A model generated the notes under the pieces. The model was not told the origin of the DNA, did not search any database, and saw only the letters and a list, made by a program, of their open reading frames with translations. A DNA stretch of 64,000 nt, taken from Macrophomina tecta (lineage: Eukaryota > Ascomycota > Dothideomycetes > Botryosphaeriales > Botryosphaeriaceae). This document shows, in pieces, positions 29,227 to 40,264 of this stretch. Every line of letters starts with the position of its first letter. Within the stretch, counting starts at the first letter, position 1. Both the position numbers and the translations under genes were made by a program. The stretch spans positions 62,001 to 126,000 of the forward strand of contig JAKSGN010000010.1 in assembly GCA_024180945.1 (NCBI GenBank), in the 5' to 3' direction.

Positions 29227-30966
29227 AAAACCCCTGTCAATATCCTCAATACATATTGAGGATAGTTACTTAGTATTTAAAAGTTGAAGCAAAAGGTGGA
29301 GAAATACCACATAAAGCCGCACAACATCCACAATTTCGATGAGAAAGGCTTCCTTCTCGGCCTCTGCCATTCCACGAAGCGCATCGTCGGGATTGCACAA
29401 CTCAAGAGCAAAAAAATCATCGGTGCAAGTCAGGATGGGAGCCGAGATTTCATCTCTCTCCTTGCCTGCATCTGCGCGGACGGAACGGCCATTCCACCCG
29501 CTCTCATTTACCAGGGAACCTCTGGAGATCTTCAAGACACTTGGTCAGAGGATTTCGATCACTCATCTGACCATGCATACTTCGCAACTTCAGAAAAAGG
29601 ATGGACAAACGAGGATCTCGGGATAAAATGGCTCGAGATATTTGACCGGCATACAAAGGAGAAAGCGGGCAATTCGAGGCGTCTGTTACTCGTTGATGGT
29701 CATTCGAGTCACGTAAACCTCCGGTTTATTGACTATTGCGACAAGAACGGGATTCTACTGGCGGTTTTGCCTCCGCATTCGACCCACCGCCTGCAGCCAC
29801 TTGACGTTGGGATTTTCTCGCCTCTTGCGCATGCATACTCACAGGAGATCGATCAGTTAATTCAATCGAGCCGTGGGTTCTCTCGCCTGACAAAACGAAG
29901 CTTCTGGCGACTTTTTGCAGCGGCCTGGGAGCGCTCGGTCACCGTTTCGAACATCAAATCGGCATTTTCTAGTCCTGGAATCTTCCCTCTGGAGCCCGAA
30001 AGAGTCCTAAAGTCGGTAAAGGCAAAGACTCCGTCTCCGGAAAGTAGCGACAATGATTTGAAGAGGAAGACACCGGGGTCTGTGAGAGGAGTCCGTCGGC
30101 TGGCCAAAGAAATCCACAAGGAACAAGCTGTGCACACAGCCAAAATGGAAGAAATTATTCGAGCGTGTGGGAAGCTCGCAATTCAGAATGAAATTCTCCA
30201 GCATGAGAATACTGGTTTGCGTGCAGCGCTTGTGGAAGAGAAGAAGAAGCGGAAAAGCGGGAAAGGTATGGGGATTTTCGATAAAGAACGGCCTGGAGAA
30301 GCGCAATTCTTTTCGCCAGCGAAGGTTGCAGCAGTCAGGCAACGAGCGGAAGAGACTGAGATAGAGAACCGGCTGCAAAAGTCTCTTGCGGAGGAAAAGA
30401 GGATCCAGCAGGCGCGAGAGAAGGAGAAGGCACGGGCAAAGGCGGAAAAGGCACGAGAAAGAGAGGAAAAGAAACAAGCCAAAATTGTAGAGCGCGAACA
30501 GCTTGCAAAACAGAGGGAAGAGCGTAAAGCTGGCAAACTTCTTTTGAGACAAGTTCAGCTGGAAAAGAAGGCCCAATTAGCTGCTGAGCGAGAGGGTCGG
30601 AAAAAGTGGGGCGGAGAAGATCTGGGAAAACCGGCTGCAAAAAGGCGCAAAATCGCAATCCAGGAACAGGCGAAGGCGCCTGAAAAAGCAACCGAGAAGC
30701 AGAAAGAGGCTTCAAGAATCGGCCTACGGCAGCAAATTCGTCTGCAGAGGCTTGTGGATCAGGTCGCAGTGGGTCAAACCAGGGTGGGCAGGTTTTGAGA
30801 GTTTCGAGGACCGGGCGCAAAATTGCTCCTCCACGGCGATTTTTAGACTAAAAAAATTAATGAATAACTTCTCAAGATTCTATTCTATAAGGCTGCAAAC
30901 CTTTGTATAAATTGATTGATGTGTTGTGGAGTAAGACCATTTTAAAATCAGGCGTTTGATTTTTGA
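29222..30966 (+). mobile_element. Tigger/pogo-like DNA transposon, 5'-deleted
   Basis: A DDE_1-type transposase frame lies inside LINE sequence. A 24-bp near-perfect palindrome (29241-29264) marks the left junction. I found no matching terminal inverted repeats, so both boundaries are approximate. The N-terminal DNA-binding part is missing. Confidence 0.6.
29284..30798 (+). pseudogene. Pogo-like DDE transposase lacking its N-terminal HTH
   Basis: The frame of about 504 codons opens in the middle of the family: KYHIKPHNIHNFDEKGFLLG contains the first catalytic Asp, LLVDGHSSHVNLRFIDYC the second, and HRLQPLDVGIFSPLAHAY the third. It lacks the psq and CENP-B helix-turn-helix domains that normally precede. 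An in-frame TAA just upstream means there is no natural start. The C-terminal 200 residues are an extreme Lys/Glu/Arg coiled coil (EKARAKAEKAREREEKKQAK). The catalytic core is intact, so a domesticated or alternatively spliced product cannot be excluded, but a 5' deletion derivative is most likely. Confidence 0.7.
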
Positions 30967-32249
30967 TGAGTGGTCAAGATGCAGGGATGGTCAAGATGCC
31001 GGGAAGTACAGCCACCTACAATAAGTCAGTGGCCACCTGGTCAATGCGCAGTTCTGAATCAACAACCTTGTCTACTAGCAGTCCCATTTTCTTACCCACC
31101 AGTTAATGTAATCACCTAGAATTTGCTAAAGATATAGTATAGTGGCAAAGAAAGCTATAATAATATAAAACTAACTTAGTACTTAGTTGGTCCACCCTTA
31201 GCCTCTAAAACTGTAAAAAGACGCTCCTGCCAGTTAAGAATACTAATTTGATAGTCACTAACAGTTAACTTGTCCTATTCCTCTATAATAGCAATCTCCA
31301 TTTGCTTCTTAGTCTTAATTTGATGCCTCCTCTTAGCTAGTCGGTACTTAATTACTGACCAGAGGTTCTTAATCAGGTTTAAGGGCTTTGTGGCGGCCAG
31401 TCCAGGCGCTGAATAAGCAGAGACTGGCGGTAACTAGTAGTCTCCTTGCTGGTATGATATCTTGCCCCATCATCCATAAAAATAGCGTCTCCGTAGTCAC
31501 TGGTTAGTTCCTCAGTAAAGGGAAGTACGTGATCATTAAGAATCAACTGCGTGTATATTTTCGAGTTCATTCTTGATTCCTTCTTGAGGACTACCAGTGG
31601 ACCCTTCTTGTTCATAGATATACAGCCCCAGACTGACACTGAACTGCGCCCTGACTTAAAAGGATGGCTTGTAGTACTTATCATCAAAGGCCTTGCCAAC
31701 TGGCCGTCTCACCCACTTAGTAAATGGGTCAGCACCAGTCTCAAACGTGGCCTCGTCTGACCAGGCAATTAACTGCAAGTCCTCAGGGTCAAGATCAAGC
31801 ATCTTGCGCGCGAATTCGAGCCGTTTTTTGCGTTGTTCTGGGTTAACAAATGGTTTAGTCCTTGCCCTACGGGCTGGCAGTCCATTTTCGTTTAGATATT
31901 TGCGAGTAGTATTGGCGTGCATGCGGCATCCTGACTTGCTAGGGGTTGACAGGCAGTTGATAGATTCGAACGGGTTATTGGCCACATAGCGGACTAGCCG
32001 GCGTTCGGCCCGTTCATCGAGCTTTGGTGGGCGCCCAGTTCGCTTTGCAACAGCGAAAGGGTCCTCTAGCTTGCCCCTGACCTGTTTAAGGATTGAACTG
32101 ACAGTCGACTTGTTGATGTCAAAAAAGGACCCAATTTGACGAGAGGAGTCACCCTTGCAGTGCAAAAACCAGATGGCTGAACGCAGCTCAGGAGGATGCT
32201 GCCTCCGATCTGTCTTTGGCCTGACAGTCATTTGGAGGGTGGTAGTTGA
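30967..32249 (-). mobile_element. Tc1/mariner-like element, one end lost
   Basis: The transposase is on the minus strand. A TIR-like end at about 30967-31050 contains two tandem TGGTCAAGATGC units and CAGTGGCCACCTGGTCAATG, and a related copy lies at 151-197. The other end is not found: LINE sequence begins within ~20 bases upstream of the transposase ATG. The element is dead because its coding frame is broken. Confidence 0.65.
31190..32231 (-). pseudogene. Tc1/mariner (DDE_3) transposase, frame-broken
   Basis: Natural start MTVRPKTDRRQHPPELRSAI at 32231. It has a helix-turn-helix (IGSFFDINKSTVSSILKQVR), a GRPPK hook, the first Asp in IAWSDEATFE and the second in IFMDDGARYHTS. The frame changes near 31655-31680 (around VGKAFDDKYYKPSF/FKSGRSSVSVWGC), and again at DWPPQSP, where TAA intervenes (about 31379). 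Beyond it LNLIKNLWSVIKYRLAKRR is readable. Relative to the usual PDLNPIENLW the Asp is lost and Glu is Lys, so the third catalytic position is destroyed. The frame also reads upstream, without a stop, into the LINE tail. Confidence 0.75.
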
Positions 32250-32253
32250 CTGG

Positions 32254-32288
<35 letters not shown>

Positions 32289-35045
32289 CATACACCCGTC
32301 GGCCTCAGTAGGCCGTAGGGACAAGGAACGCTATTCTACGCTAAGCTACATTAGGATCCCGGTTCATTCGAGACCCAGCACACTGTATGCAAAGAAACCA
32401 CACCTCCCTCCAGTTCAACGGTCTGAAAATAGACACGGATAAAACCACTAATAGATAAAGCTTAACAAAACGCAAGGATAAAAGAAAGGAAACGTAAAAG
32501 CAGAGCTGTCCTCCATGCACCCCTCGTACCATCCCCTTCGAGACCACTTCCCGAGTGCTGTCAGTCCCTGTAGCGGCGTGACGGCTGGTTGGAGAAGGGA
32601 TTGCTTTGCTTAGAGAAGGATTGAGCTCTCAGTCTCTAGTTGCTACCAGTCTTCCAGTAGCCAGAGCAAATACTGCTGTTGCTTTAACTGCGCGCATGTC
32701 CGCCCGCCACTTCTCCGGCGGCCCATCTGCATATCTACCGTCTGGTTTTCTCGTCCCCGACCATCCGCCTAGCATGAACGCGAGATCACCGAATCTACTT
32801 CCCAGGTCAATCTGTAATCTAGCGCGGAGATCCATCCAACGCGGACACTCCAAAAGGAAGTGCTTGACTGTTTCCCTCTCTGCTCCGCAGTTACACGAGG
32901 GCGCCTCTGCTCGCTTGATCTTATATAGCGGTTCGTTTAGGCTCGCTTTCGACGTACTTAGTTGCGTAATCGCTGCGGCTTTCTTGTAGTTCAGTTGGTC
33001 ATAGAGCTTCTTGGTGTGGGAATGTGCCAACGCTCGGTCAAGCTTGCGGGTCGACTCGCCGACCTTGGAAGCTTCGAATGTTCTCCTCCATAGTCTCAAA
33101 GTGATTTCCCTACACCGAGCCAGTGCTAACGGCCGTAGTAGATTGCCTAAAAGAGGTTCTTGGTTGTTCTCTGTAGCTTGTAGTGCCAAGCTATGCGCCT
33201 TCTCGCTCCCTACAATCCCTTCGCGCGCTGGCACCCACCTGAACTCGACGGGCGGTCCCTTGTTGCATCTGATCTGGTCTAATAAGCGGAGGATGTTTCG
33301 AACAGTTTCCTGACGCGGCACTTGTTGCGACCTGCGGAGGAGACGGAGGGCTGTCTTGCTGTTACTATAGATGGCGTGTTTTACCTTGGCTGCTTCGGGA
33401 TTTTCAGCCACCATCGCGGTCGGCCACGTGCCATGTATCAGCTCTACTGCTTGGTGGATTGCGTGGAGCTCTGCGAATAATCTGTCTACTGACTCAGATT
33501 TGCCGACCGGACATGAGTGAGCGACGATGGTCGTGCCCCTACTATCCACGCAAAAGACGCCGGTTCCGAGCTTGCCGCTTCTTTGCGCGCCACCCGTGAA
33601 GATGGCTACCTCTGACCTTGGCGGAGAGCTGGCTCGGAGCTTCGCCGGCTCTAGGGAGTCAATCTGAACGGCTGGTCTGTCGGCCCACGGCATTCTTACA
33701 AATGGGCGGATCGTTTCGAGGCGTTCAGCGTCGATTTCTCTAGCCGTTAGCATTATTCGTTGCAGCGGGGACACGAACCTCTTGTTGGCCGGGTCGATTG
33801 CACGCTTCAGCTTCCAGAACGGGTGCTTCTGCAGCAGAGTGTGGCAGCTGACCCAAAATCGAAGTAGTTGCTGGTAGAGGCGGATCTCGATAGGTAGAAT
33901 CGCTGCTTCGACTTCGAGGATGGGCAGCGCTACCGTCCGGAACGCCCCGGTGATTGCTCTGCCTGCGATTCTCTGCACTGCCTCGAGTGGTTTCATTAGT
34001 GGTGCCGTTATGGCTGGCGCCCATATTGGAGCCGCATAGCCGACCGCCGGGGCTACGGTGGCTGAGAAGAGCTGGCGCACGCTGCTCGGTCGGAGGCCCT
34101 GTAGTCTCTTTAGCGCCAGGGCTGCCTGGACGCCCCTCTTCGCGATCCTCCCCGCATGGGCCTTAAATCGGAGTTCCCGGTCGAAGACGACGCCGAGGAT
34201 CTTAGCCTGCGCTTTTGGGGATACTTCCTCTTCTTTCACTACGATCGGCTGGTCCGACAGCCTCTGCGCGTTCCGCGTGAAGTGGATGAGCGTCGTCTTC
34301 TCCGCTTCGAACGTTGCGCCGCTCGTCGCTTCCCACTCTTTAGCCCGCGCCACCACCGTTCTTTGGAGCTCCGCCACGTTTTCGCTTGCGGACGGGCCGG
34401 TGATCCAGACGCTGTAGTCGTCGATAAAGGCAATAGCTCCTTTGTTCTTGTTAGTGACAGACTGTACCAAGTCGGCGTTGAAGGATAGAAATAATATCGG
34501 CGAGAGAGGCGACCCCTGTGGAAGCCCTGCCTGTGGCAGGTCCATGACCCTGGATGCCTTGCCGTTTACCACTACTGAGGCGCTCCTATTAGAGCAGAAA
34601 GCTTCCACCCACTTCACCAAGACTTCCGGGATCCTTCTTTGTCGGAGCCGCCGGAGGAGCACGTCTCGAGCCACGCCGTTGTAGGCTCCCTTGACGTCGA
34701 ACGACAGGAGCGAGAGGACCTTGCCCTCGCGCCACGCGTCGTAGATGCGTTGTTGGAGGACTGTCAGTGCCTGTACAGTGGACCGTTGCTTTCTACCACC
34801 AAAGTGATTCTTGGGTAGCAGGGAGTGCTCTTCCGCCAGGGCAGAGATCCTCTCTGCCACCACTGACTCCAACGCTTTCCCCAGCGTCGACAACAGCGAG
34901 ATTGGCCTGTATCCTTGCGGCATCTCCGCTGACTTTCCTGTCTTGCGCAGCGGGACAATCTTCGCGACACACCAGCGGCTGGGCAAGCGGCCCTGCAACA
35001 AAGATTAAGGCGCTGGAGATGGCGCCGGGGAAATCGCATCGATTA
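32250..35045 (-). mobile_element. 5'-truncated Tad1-like LINE with (TCA)n tail
   Basis: On the minus strand: an ORF2 fragment (reverse transcriptase onward), a ~380-bp 3' UTR, GGCCGACGGGTGTATGAA, then about ten TCA units ending near 32250. The 3' end matches the LINE at 4.3-5.0 kb. The endonuclease domain and ORF1 are absent, and in-frame stops appear just before the RT start. The insertion sits 10-20 bases upstream of the mariner ATG. Confidence 0.85.
32629..35001 (-). pseudogene. LINE ORF2: reverse transcriptase plus RNase H-like domain
   Basis: 790 uninterrupted codons. The RT region contains CVAKIVPLRKTGK, YRPISLLSTLGKALE, FDVKGAYNGV (catalytic Asp), GLPQGSPLSPILF and FIDDYSVWI (catalytic DD). 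An RNase H-like domain follows, but its carboxylates are mostly gone: IFTGGAQRSG for TDGS, IYSNSKTAL for SDS, and EKAHSLAL for AD-LA; only the Glu in FAELHAI remains. The C-terminus has CNCGAERETVKHFLLEC and the GGWSGTRKPDG motif. No start codon context exists because the element is truncated, so translation is unlikely. Confidence 0.82.
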
Positions 35046-35578
35046 CGCGCAGTCACATGATAGTGAAATTGAATCGACGAACCAGAGGCCTAGAATTATT
35101 GCGCTAAGCCTAATGTGCAAATCTGAAACCTTCCGAAGTTTCTCCGGCCCTCAATCATCAACGTAATTCCCCAGCTCCCGCCTCCGCTTCGGACCTTCGG
35201 CCCTGCGCTACGGTTTCGCCGGGGGATAAAATTAAGCATACTTATAGATCTAAGTCTCTAGATTTTAAATATCTAGTTATTTTTTTTTTAAAATTTCTAG
35301 ATATAAGAGAGTAGATTAGAATATCTTAAAAATACTCGATTTTTACCTAGTCTTGGCGACTCTTGGCGGGAAGAACGCGAAAAAATTAAGTTCTTTTTTT
35401 TAGAGAAAAAAGGGTAGAAAGTATAGTAGTACTAAGAAAGACTATAGAAAAGTCTTTTTTATTAAAAAAAGAGGGTGTAGTTACGAAAAACTAGATACGA
35501 AAGGATGCGAAAGGTGCCGAAAGTCGGGTGTGTGAAATTTTCGGCGGTTGGCCAAACTAACAGATAAGCTGCAAAACC
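35046..35578. other. AT-rich spacer
   Basis: 35230-35470 is strongly AT-rich with T/A runs and TCTAGA(T)-like motifs. No gene. It separates the LINE from the dispersed repeat. Confidence 0.45.
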
Positions 35579-36353
35579 CGATACCAGACCCTGTCTGCTC
35601 CTTTCCGCCCAGCAGCAAACCCAAAAGATCTTCGTAATCTGCCAGACTACGCAGGACCCCACTTCCCTCCCGGCATTCCATCGCTCAACAAAACCGTGCA
35701 CGAAGCCCGCACTCTACTATCGTAGGATTTGCGACGGCCACTGAGTGGTTGAGGTGGTAGTCGATGTTGAGGCGGTGTCTCGCCTTACTGCTAGCACAAA
35801 GAGTCTCTAAGTCCCTTCCTGACGCAATAATTAGCGAAAGTACACCCCACCAACTCCTCACTCGAGCAAAACAAGCCACCGCCAACGCGGACCCGGAAAC
35901 GCGGGGCCCAATGAAACAGTTCAATGCAGGAATCCGGCGGTGCTGACTGCATCTTCTTTGAGATGAACCCGGATCGGCGAACCATGCTTTCATCGCCGAC
36001 CGCGCAAGAATCAGGCATTAGCACCAGATGCCTATGGCAATCAAACAACCCCAACTTCGTATTCGCGGTTTCGCGGACCTAGGCTTGAGAAAGAGATGAT
36101 CAGCTTGTTGTACAGGTATGGTAGATGGGCCTAGAGAGAGCTTTGTGAGCGAGTGTTTGGACGGATTGGATCTCAAGCTGGCGGCATCTCTGCGCGCTTA
36201 TGAGCTGAAGCCCCGCGCAGGAGTCACAAGGGAAATTGCAGCTCCCCACGAATCCGCACACTACTCCCGCCCCAGCGTGCCAATCCGCCATCCGATCGCC
36301 CTACCCTAAGCCGCTTCGCTCGCCCGCTCGCTTGGGTTTATCCGAAACATTTA
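35579..36353 (+). repeat. Dispersed repeat, copy A (inverted partner at 52.8-53.6 kb)
   Basis: From CGATACCAGACCCTGTCTGC to TTATCCGAAACATTTA this matches the reverse complement of 52832-53564 at high identity. Two reciprocal length differences exist. Copy A has an extra ~88 bp (about 36076-36162) ending in TGTTT. Copy B has an extra ~90 bp near 53150-53240. No intact coding frame is seen; the short frames in it are out of register between copies. It may be part of an unrecognised element or a segmental duplication. Confidence 0.7.
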
Positions 36354-36760
36354 ACGTGTTTCACCAGTGAGCTGCGCACCCCAGTGAGCTGCGCACCGCG
36401 TTTCTCCCCAAAAATCGTAAATTTGGCAGCACGATATCTCCACAGTCACCCAATAAAAACTGCCAAAATTCCATTATTAAGCTTTTATACGTTCAATGTT
36501 TTCTCTTTCTCATTTTTAGAGTGATTGACAAGGTGAGTGTTGACATGCAAGAATTGGAGCAGATTTTGGGGTCCGAAATTACATTTCTCCATGGCCACTT
36601 GACGCATTCTTATAAATTTAAGATGGGAATAGTGGAATATGTGTGCAAACTTATCCGTAGAGTTTTGGAAGTTGTTATCTAGTGGTTGTGGAGATGCTGT
36701 GCTGCCAAATTTACGATTTTTGGTGAGAAACGCGGTGCGCAGCTCACTGGTGAAACACGT
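36354..36760. mobile_element. Fot1/pogo-type MITE, 407 bp
   Basis: Long inverted repeats begin ACGTGTTTCACCAGTGAGCT. TA duplications lie outside (36352-36353 and 36761-36762). The similarity continues ~80 bp inward (AAATCGTAAATTTGGCAGCA). The left repeat has two tandem CAGTGAGCTGCGCACC units and the right only one. Copy B of the host repeat has no insertion at the same TA. There is no coding sequence. Confidence 0.8.
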
Positions 36761-36770
36761 TAGGCAAATA

Positions 36771-38410
36771 ACGTGTTTCACCACTCACCCAGCCACACCA
36801 GTCATCCGGCCACCCACCAACACCAAAACGCTTCTTTGTACAATCACTCTACCACAACGCCTTGAATTCAATCGAAATCTCTATCTAACTACTCCTTGAT
36901 TACCAGGACATCGGCGGATTGTGTGGCCTTGTAAATGGCAATTGCTGCACGTCGGCGGCGCACGTTGTCGTACAGCCGTCGCCTCCTGTTGATCAGCCTC
37001 TTCCTCCCTATTTTCTATCCCGTGAACCAAGAACTGCCCCTGCTGAGCCTGCAGAGCGCCTCCCTGTGCAATATACCTTCGCCGGTATTGCTGCTTTCGT
37101 TTTCGCCGTTGGTGAGCTGTACGAAGCTCCGAATTCTCCTTTGCAACTATCACAGCTGAATTCATCGCCATCTGACATCCCTTCACAAGTTGACTAAATG
37201 CTTGGCTCGTCGGGCTCTGAGATTAGCGCTGGATGAGATCCCGTATAAGCCGAGCCTGCTTCTCTAGCTGAGCCAGAGTATGAGGTGTTTCTGACGTCCA
37301 TTGAGGTGCTTGTCCGTTCGCCGTACCTTGGTGGAGAGGGTGTTTTGGTAACGGTAAGCGACAATAAGACGCGTTGTGGGTTATACGGTATAAGCCCTGT
37401 GGCTTGAAATCCACTTCTGATATTTTGACCCGTAAAGACTGATGGGCGCACCTTCGAGTATATTGCGAAAGTCATCTTTGTCAATATGGTGGATTCCTTG
37501 GCGGACGCTTTCTTGAACCTCCTGACCGTACGAGCGCTTGAGAGGGGGGAAGCAGCTTACATCAAGCGGCTAGAGAAGATGCGATGTATGCGCAGGCATA
37601 CAGAGCGTGACGATATTATTTGCCATACAGTATTGGTCAAATTCGGGCGTTGCGTGGCTGCTGTGGCCATCGAGGATGAGGAGACGGTAGGCTCCCTTCG
37701 TACAAGACTCTGTGTGCGTATTGAAGTGCTTGATCCATTCAAATCCGAGCTGGTCAGTCGTCCAGCCATTGCTGCTTACAGCAATCACCCAATCAGCCGG
37801 CAGCCCTCGATACCAGTTTGACTGGTGCACCTTTCCCGCGAGAATGACGAACGGCGGAATCGCCCAGCCGGAGGCGTTGATGCCCTCGATCGCCGTTGCG
37901 CACTCTCGGTTTCCTGGTTGCACAAAGATTGCTCGGCCTATCGTGTCGGAGCTTGTGACCACTTTAGATGTCACAACCACCCCCATCATTAATCCTGTCT
38001 CGTCAAAGTTGTAGATGTCGTCGTCGAGAATGCCGTACGACTGACGCGTCTCTTGAACACGCGTAAACCACACGTTAATCGTGTCTGGATCCTCGCATTT
38101 GGCGCGTTGTGAATGGAATTTTCGATTCCATTTCATTTTAAGCTCGGGCTGGTTGTTGATAAAACGAGATGTCCAGTTCTTGCCGACTGGCTGAGGTGGA
38201 GGATTATGGCCGCGCGCTGCGAGTAAACAGTCTGCCATCCTTCGTACATCAATGACCTGGGGAGGGAATCCTCGCCGATCAAGGCTTAGAATCCACTCAA
38301 CTAAAGCCTTCTCTTCGGACGGCTGCAGCTTTCGTTTTTGCGAATTAGACGCGCTTTGTGAGGCTGTTCCATTGAGACGATGTTGAAGAGTAGTTCGAGG
38401 TATAATTATA
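36771..38410 (-). mobile_element. Fot1/pogo-family transposon, 5'-truncated
   Basis: One terminal repeat begins at 36771 (ACGTGTTTCACCACTCACCC), after TA at 36769-36770, only 10 bases beyond the MITE. The transposase on the minus strand runs up to about 38400, where its N-terminal HTH is cut. The opposite TIR is missing; unrelated DNA and a host gene follow. Confidence 0.75.
36881..38410 (-). pseudogene. Pogo/Fot1 transposase, truncated and broken
   Basis: Reading begins inside the HTH (IPRTTLQHRLNG). It continues with a CENP-B-type domain (LSLDRRGFPPQVIDVRRMAD, then GKNWTSRFINNQPELK) and the DDE core: YNFDETGLMMG, LLILDGHSSHAT, then a TAG/TAA-type stop at SHLL (37570) directly before PLDVSCFPPLKRSYG, which holds the third Asp. 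Further fragments, with frame changes near 37480-37190, lead to a C-terminal zinc knuckle CSNCHLQGHTIRRC. Truncation, stops and shifts make it inactive. Confidence 0.8.
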
Positions 38411-38472
38411 TTTGCATGCACCAAAAAGAGGAACGAGAGCAAGGGGCCCCGCAGCGAGCCTTTTTCTGTAGC

Positions 38473-39358
38473 TCAATACATGACGACCTTGTCATCGCTT
38501 TCGTCGATGTAATAATGCAAGCCTCTCCTTTCACAAATGCTCGCGATATCTTCTTCCACCTTGGGGTTGTAGGGGTGACGCGGCCGAACCCACAACATGA
38601 CCGAAATGCTTGAGATTCCGCGGCACGCATCTCTTAGCATCTTGGTCCCAATATGATCTTCATTTCTGACCTTGATGAGTCTGTACGCAGGTCTGAGATT
38701 GCAGATGCGATCCATTACTGTTGTCTGATTGATCATGCAGACATCCACGGGTCCAAAGGCTTCACGGACTTCTGGGATCGTGCCTTCATTTAGCCAATCT
38801 GGCCAGTGTATGATCACAGATGAATCGTGGGCCACAATTGGCACCGAACAGTCACCACTCCCCGAATAACCACCATTCACCATACTCAGGGGTGAACAAC
38901 TGGTTGGGACCTCTCCGTGGGTCTGAATGGCCGCCGGTCACGATGAGCGTCATGCGAGATACCGGCAGGTGGGAGATTTGGCCAGGTTGGGCCGTGAATA
39001 GATCACTCGTGCCCATCATGCGCGGAGATTGCAACCTGATGGCTAGCTGATTGTTCGTACCGGTGACTGCGCGTTCCGGGGGAAGGGTGTTATAACGGAA
39101 GGGTTTCTGAGCGAGATGCTCCTAGAACAATATATTAGTGACGTAGCAGATGTTGTTCACCTGGCTTTACCTTACCTGGGGCAACCCGTCGATGGAACTC
39201 TCACGGGGCTCACCATCCTCGCTCAGTGTGTCTGAGCGCCATGGGCTCAACTCATCCGGCGCCTGGGTGTTCATCACCTGTTTTCTTTTCCCGCCGGCGG
39301 ACAATGTGTCCGTGGTCGATGACGAGTGATGTTTGATGATGCGTGGTGTTCGATGCAT
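38473..39358 (-). CDS. Hypothetical protein, 263 aa (three exons)
   Basis: My model joins 39358-39176, 39121-38963 and 38922-38473 across introns of 54 bp (GTAAGG...CTAG) and 40 bp (GTATCT...TTCAG). All junctions are phase 0. Without the second splice the frame stops at GEW. The N-terminal 60 residues are polar (KHHSSSTTDTLSAGGKRKQ) and the middle includes NTLPPERAVTGTNNQLAIRL. The C-terminal 110 residues look globular: VIIHWPDWLNEGTIPEVREA, then YRLIKVRNEDHIGTK and YNPKVEEDIASICERRGLHY. I do not recognise the family. The gene ends 60 bp from the truncated pogo element. Confidence 0.55.
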
Positions 39359-40264
39359 TGCCGAAAGAAAGACAAGACCCTGTTTTATACACTGGAGGCG
39401 TCATGCCCTTCCGCGATTCCAACATGCCCAGACGCCACCTTCCATGCGATAGGTTGTAATCAAGCAGCTGCAGCCTGCAGTTGGTGATCCGTGCCTCATC
39501 CCATGCCGCTCATTGCAATAGTCTCCGGAACCAATGAATCCGATAATATCAATCACTTTTTGTCAAAAGAGCGACGCCGTCCTTAATGGTGGAAAAGACG
39601 GTGTGGTGGCGAGGCATTACGTGGTTCTTCCGACGGTTTCTTCCCTACCGTGGCTCGAACTCACAGCCTCTTTAAGCGACAGCCAGGGATTAGCACGTTG
39701 ATCCCTTGCTTGAGGGGCGCACCAAACCCCAAGTTATTTTAGTGCCTGTAGACGTGCTTGCTTTTGGATGTCTACCACTGAGTCTCAGTGGAATTGACAA
39801 AGGGCTTAGAACTGCCAAAAGAGACAACCCCGCCCTAATGGTAGGGCAGCCTGAGATCTATATTTATGGAGCACTCATCCGAGGCGGATTCATCGGTATG
39901 GAAACTTCCTGCATGAGGCTGGCCCTGTCAACTGGCAGCCGCTGTATGTCGACAGCTGGAAGGCGACTCTGGGGGGACCAAAATCTGATCCAATTAATAG
40001 TACAACATGAGCACCCACACCTCTGAAGGAAAATTGCGCAAGAAAGTGGCAACCTTTGATTCAGATAAAAACTCTGGAATGCTAAAGTGGTGCGAAATCA
40101 TGAATAGCCGGGCTCGCAGGCCATTTGGGACTGCGTTGCGGACATATCCTCCATTTCTCGTTGCTACTTTCACATTTCATTACAGCCAAGGAGATTTCCA
40201 ACCATCTACGCAGCTGGCGAGTCGTGTTGCCTGCACCTTTAAGCAAGATTAAGCATCGGGAGGC
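39359..40264. other. Intergenic region
   Basis: No supported gene. Around 39640-39720 (minus strand) a GTGAGTTCGAGCCAC stretch resembles a Pol III B box, but no tRNA cloverleaf can be folded. Confidence 0.4.

Noticed and set aside
30801..30966. Right terminal inverted repeat for the pogo element at 29.2 kb
   Set aside because: No segment here complements the left junction sequence; boundary left approximate.
39640..39720. Possible tRNA on the minus strand (GTGAGTTCGAGCCAC resembles a T-arm/B box)
   Set aside because: No matching acceptor stem, D-arm or anticodon arm could be paired; at most a decayed Pol III repeat.
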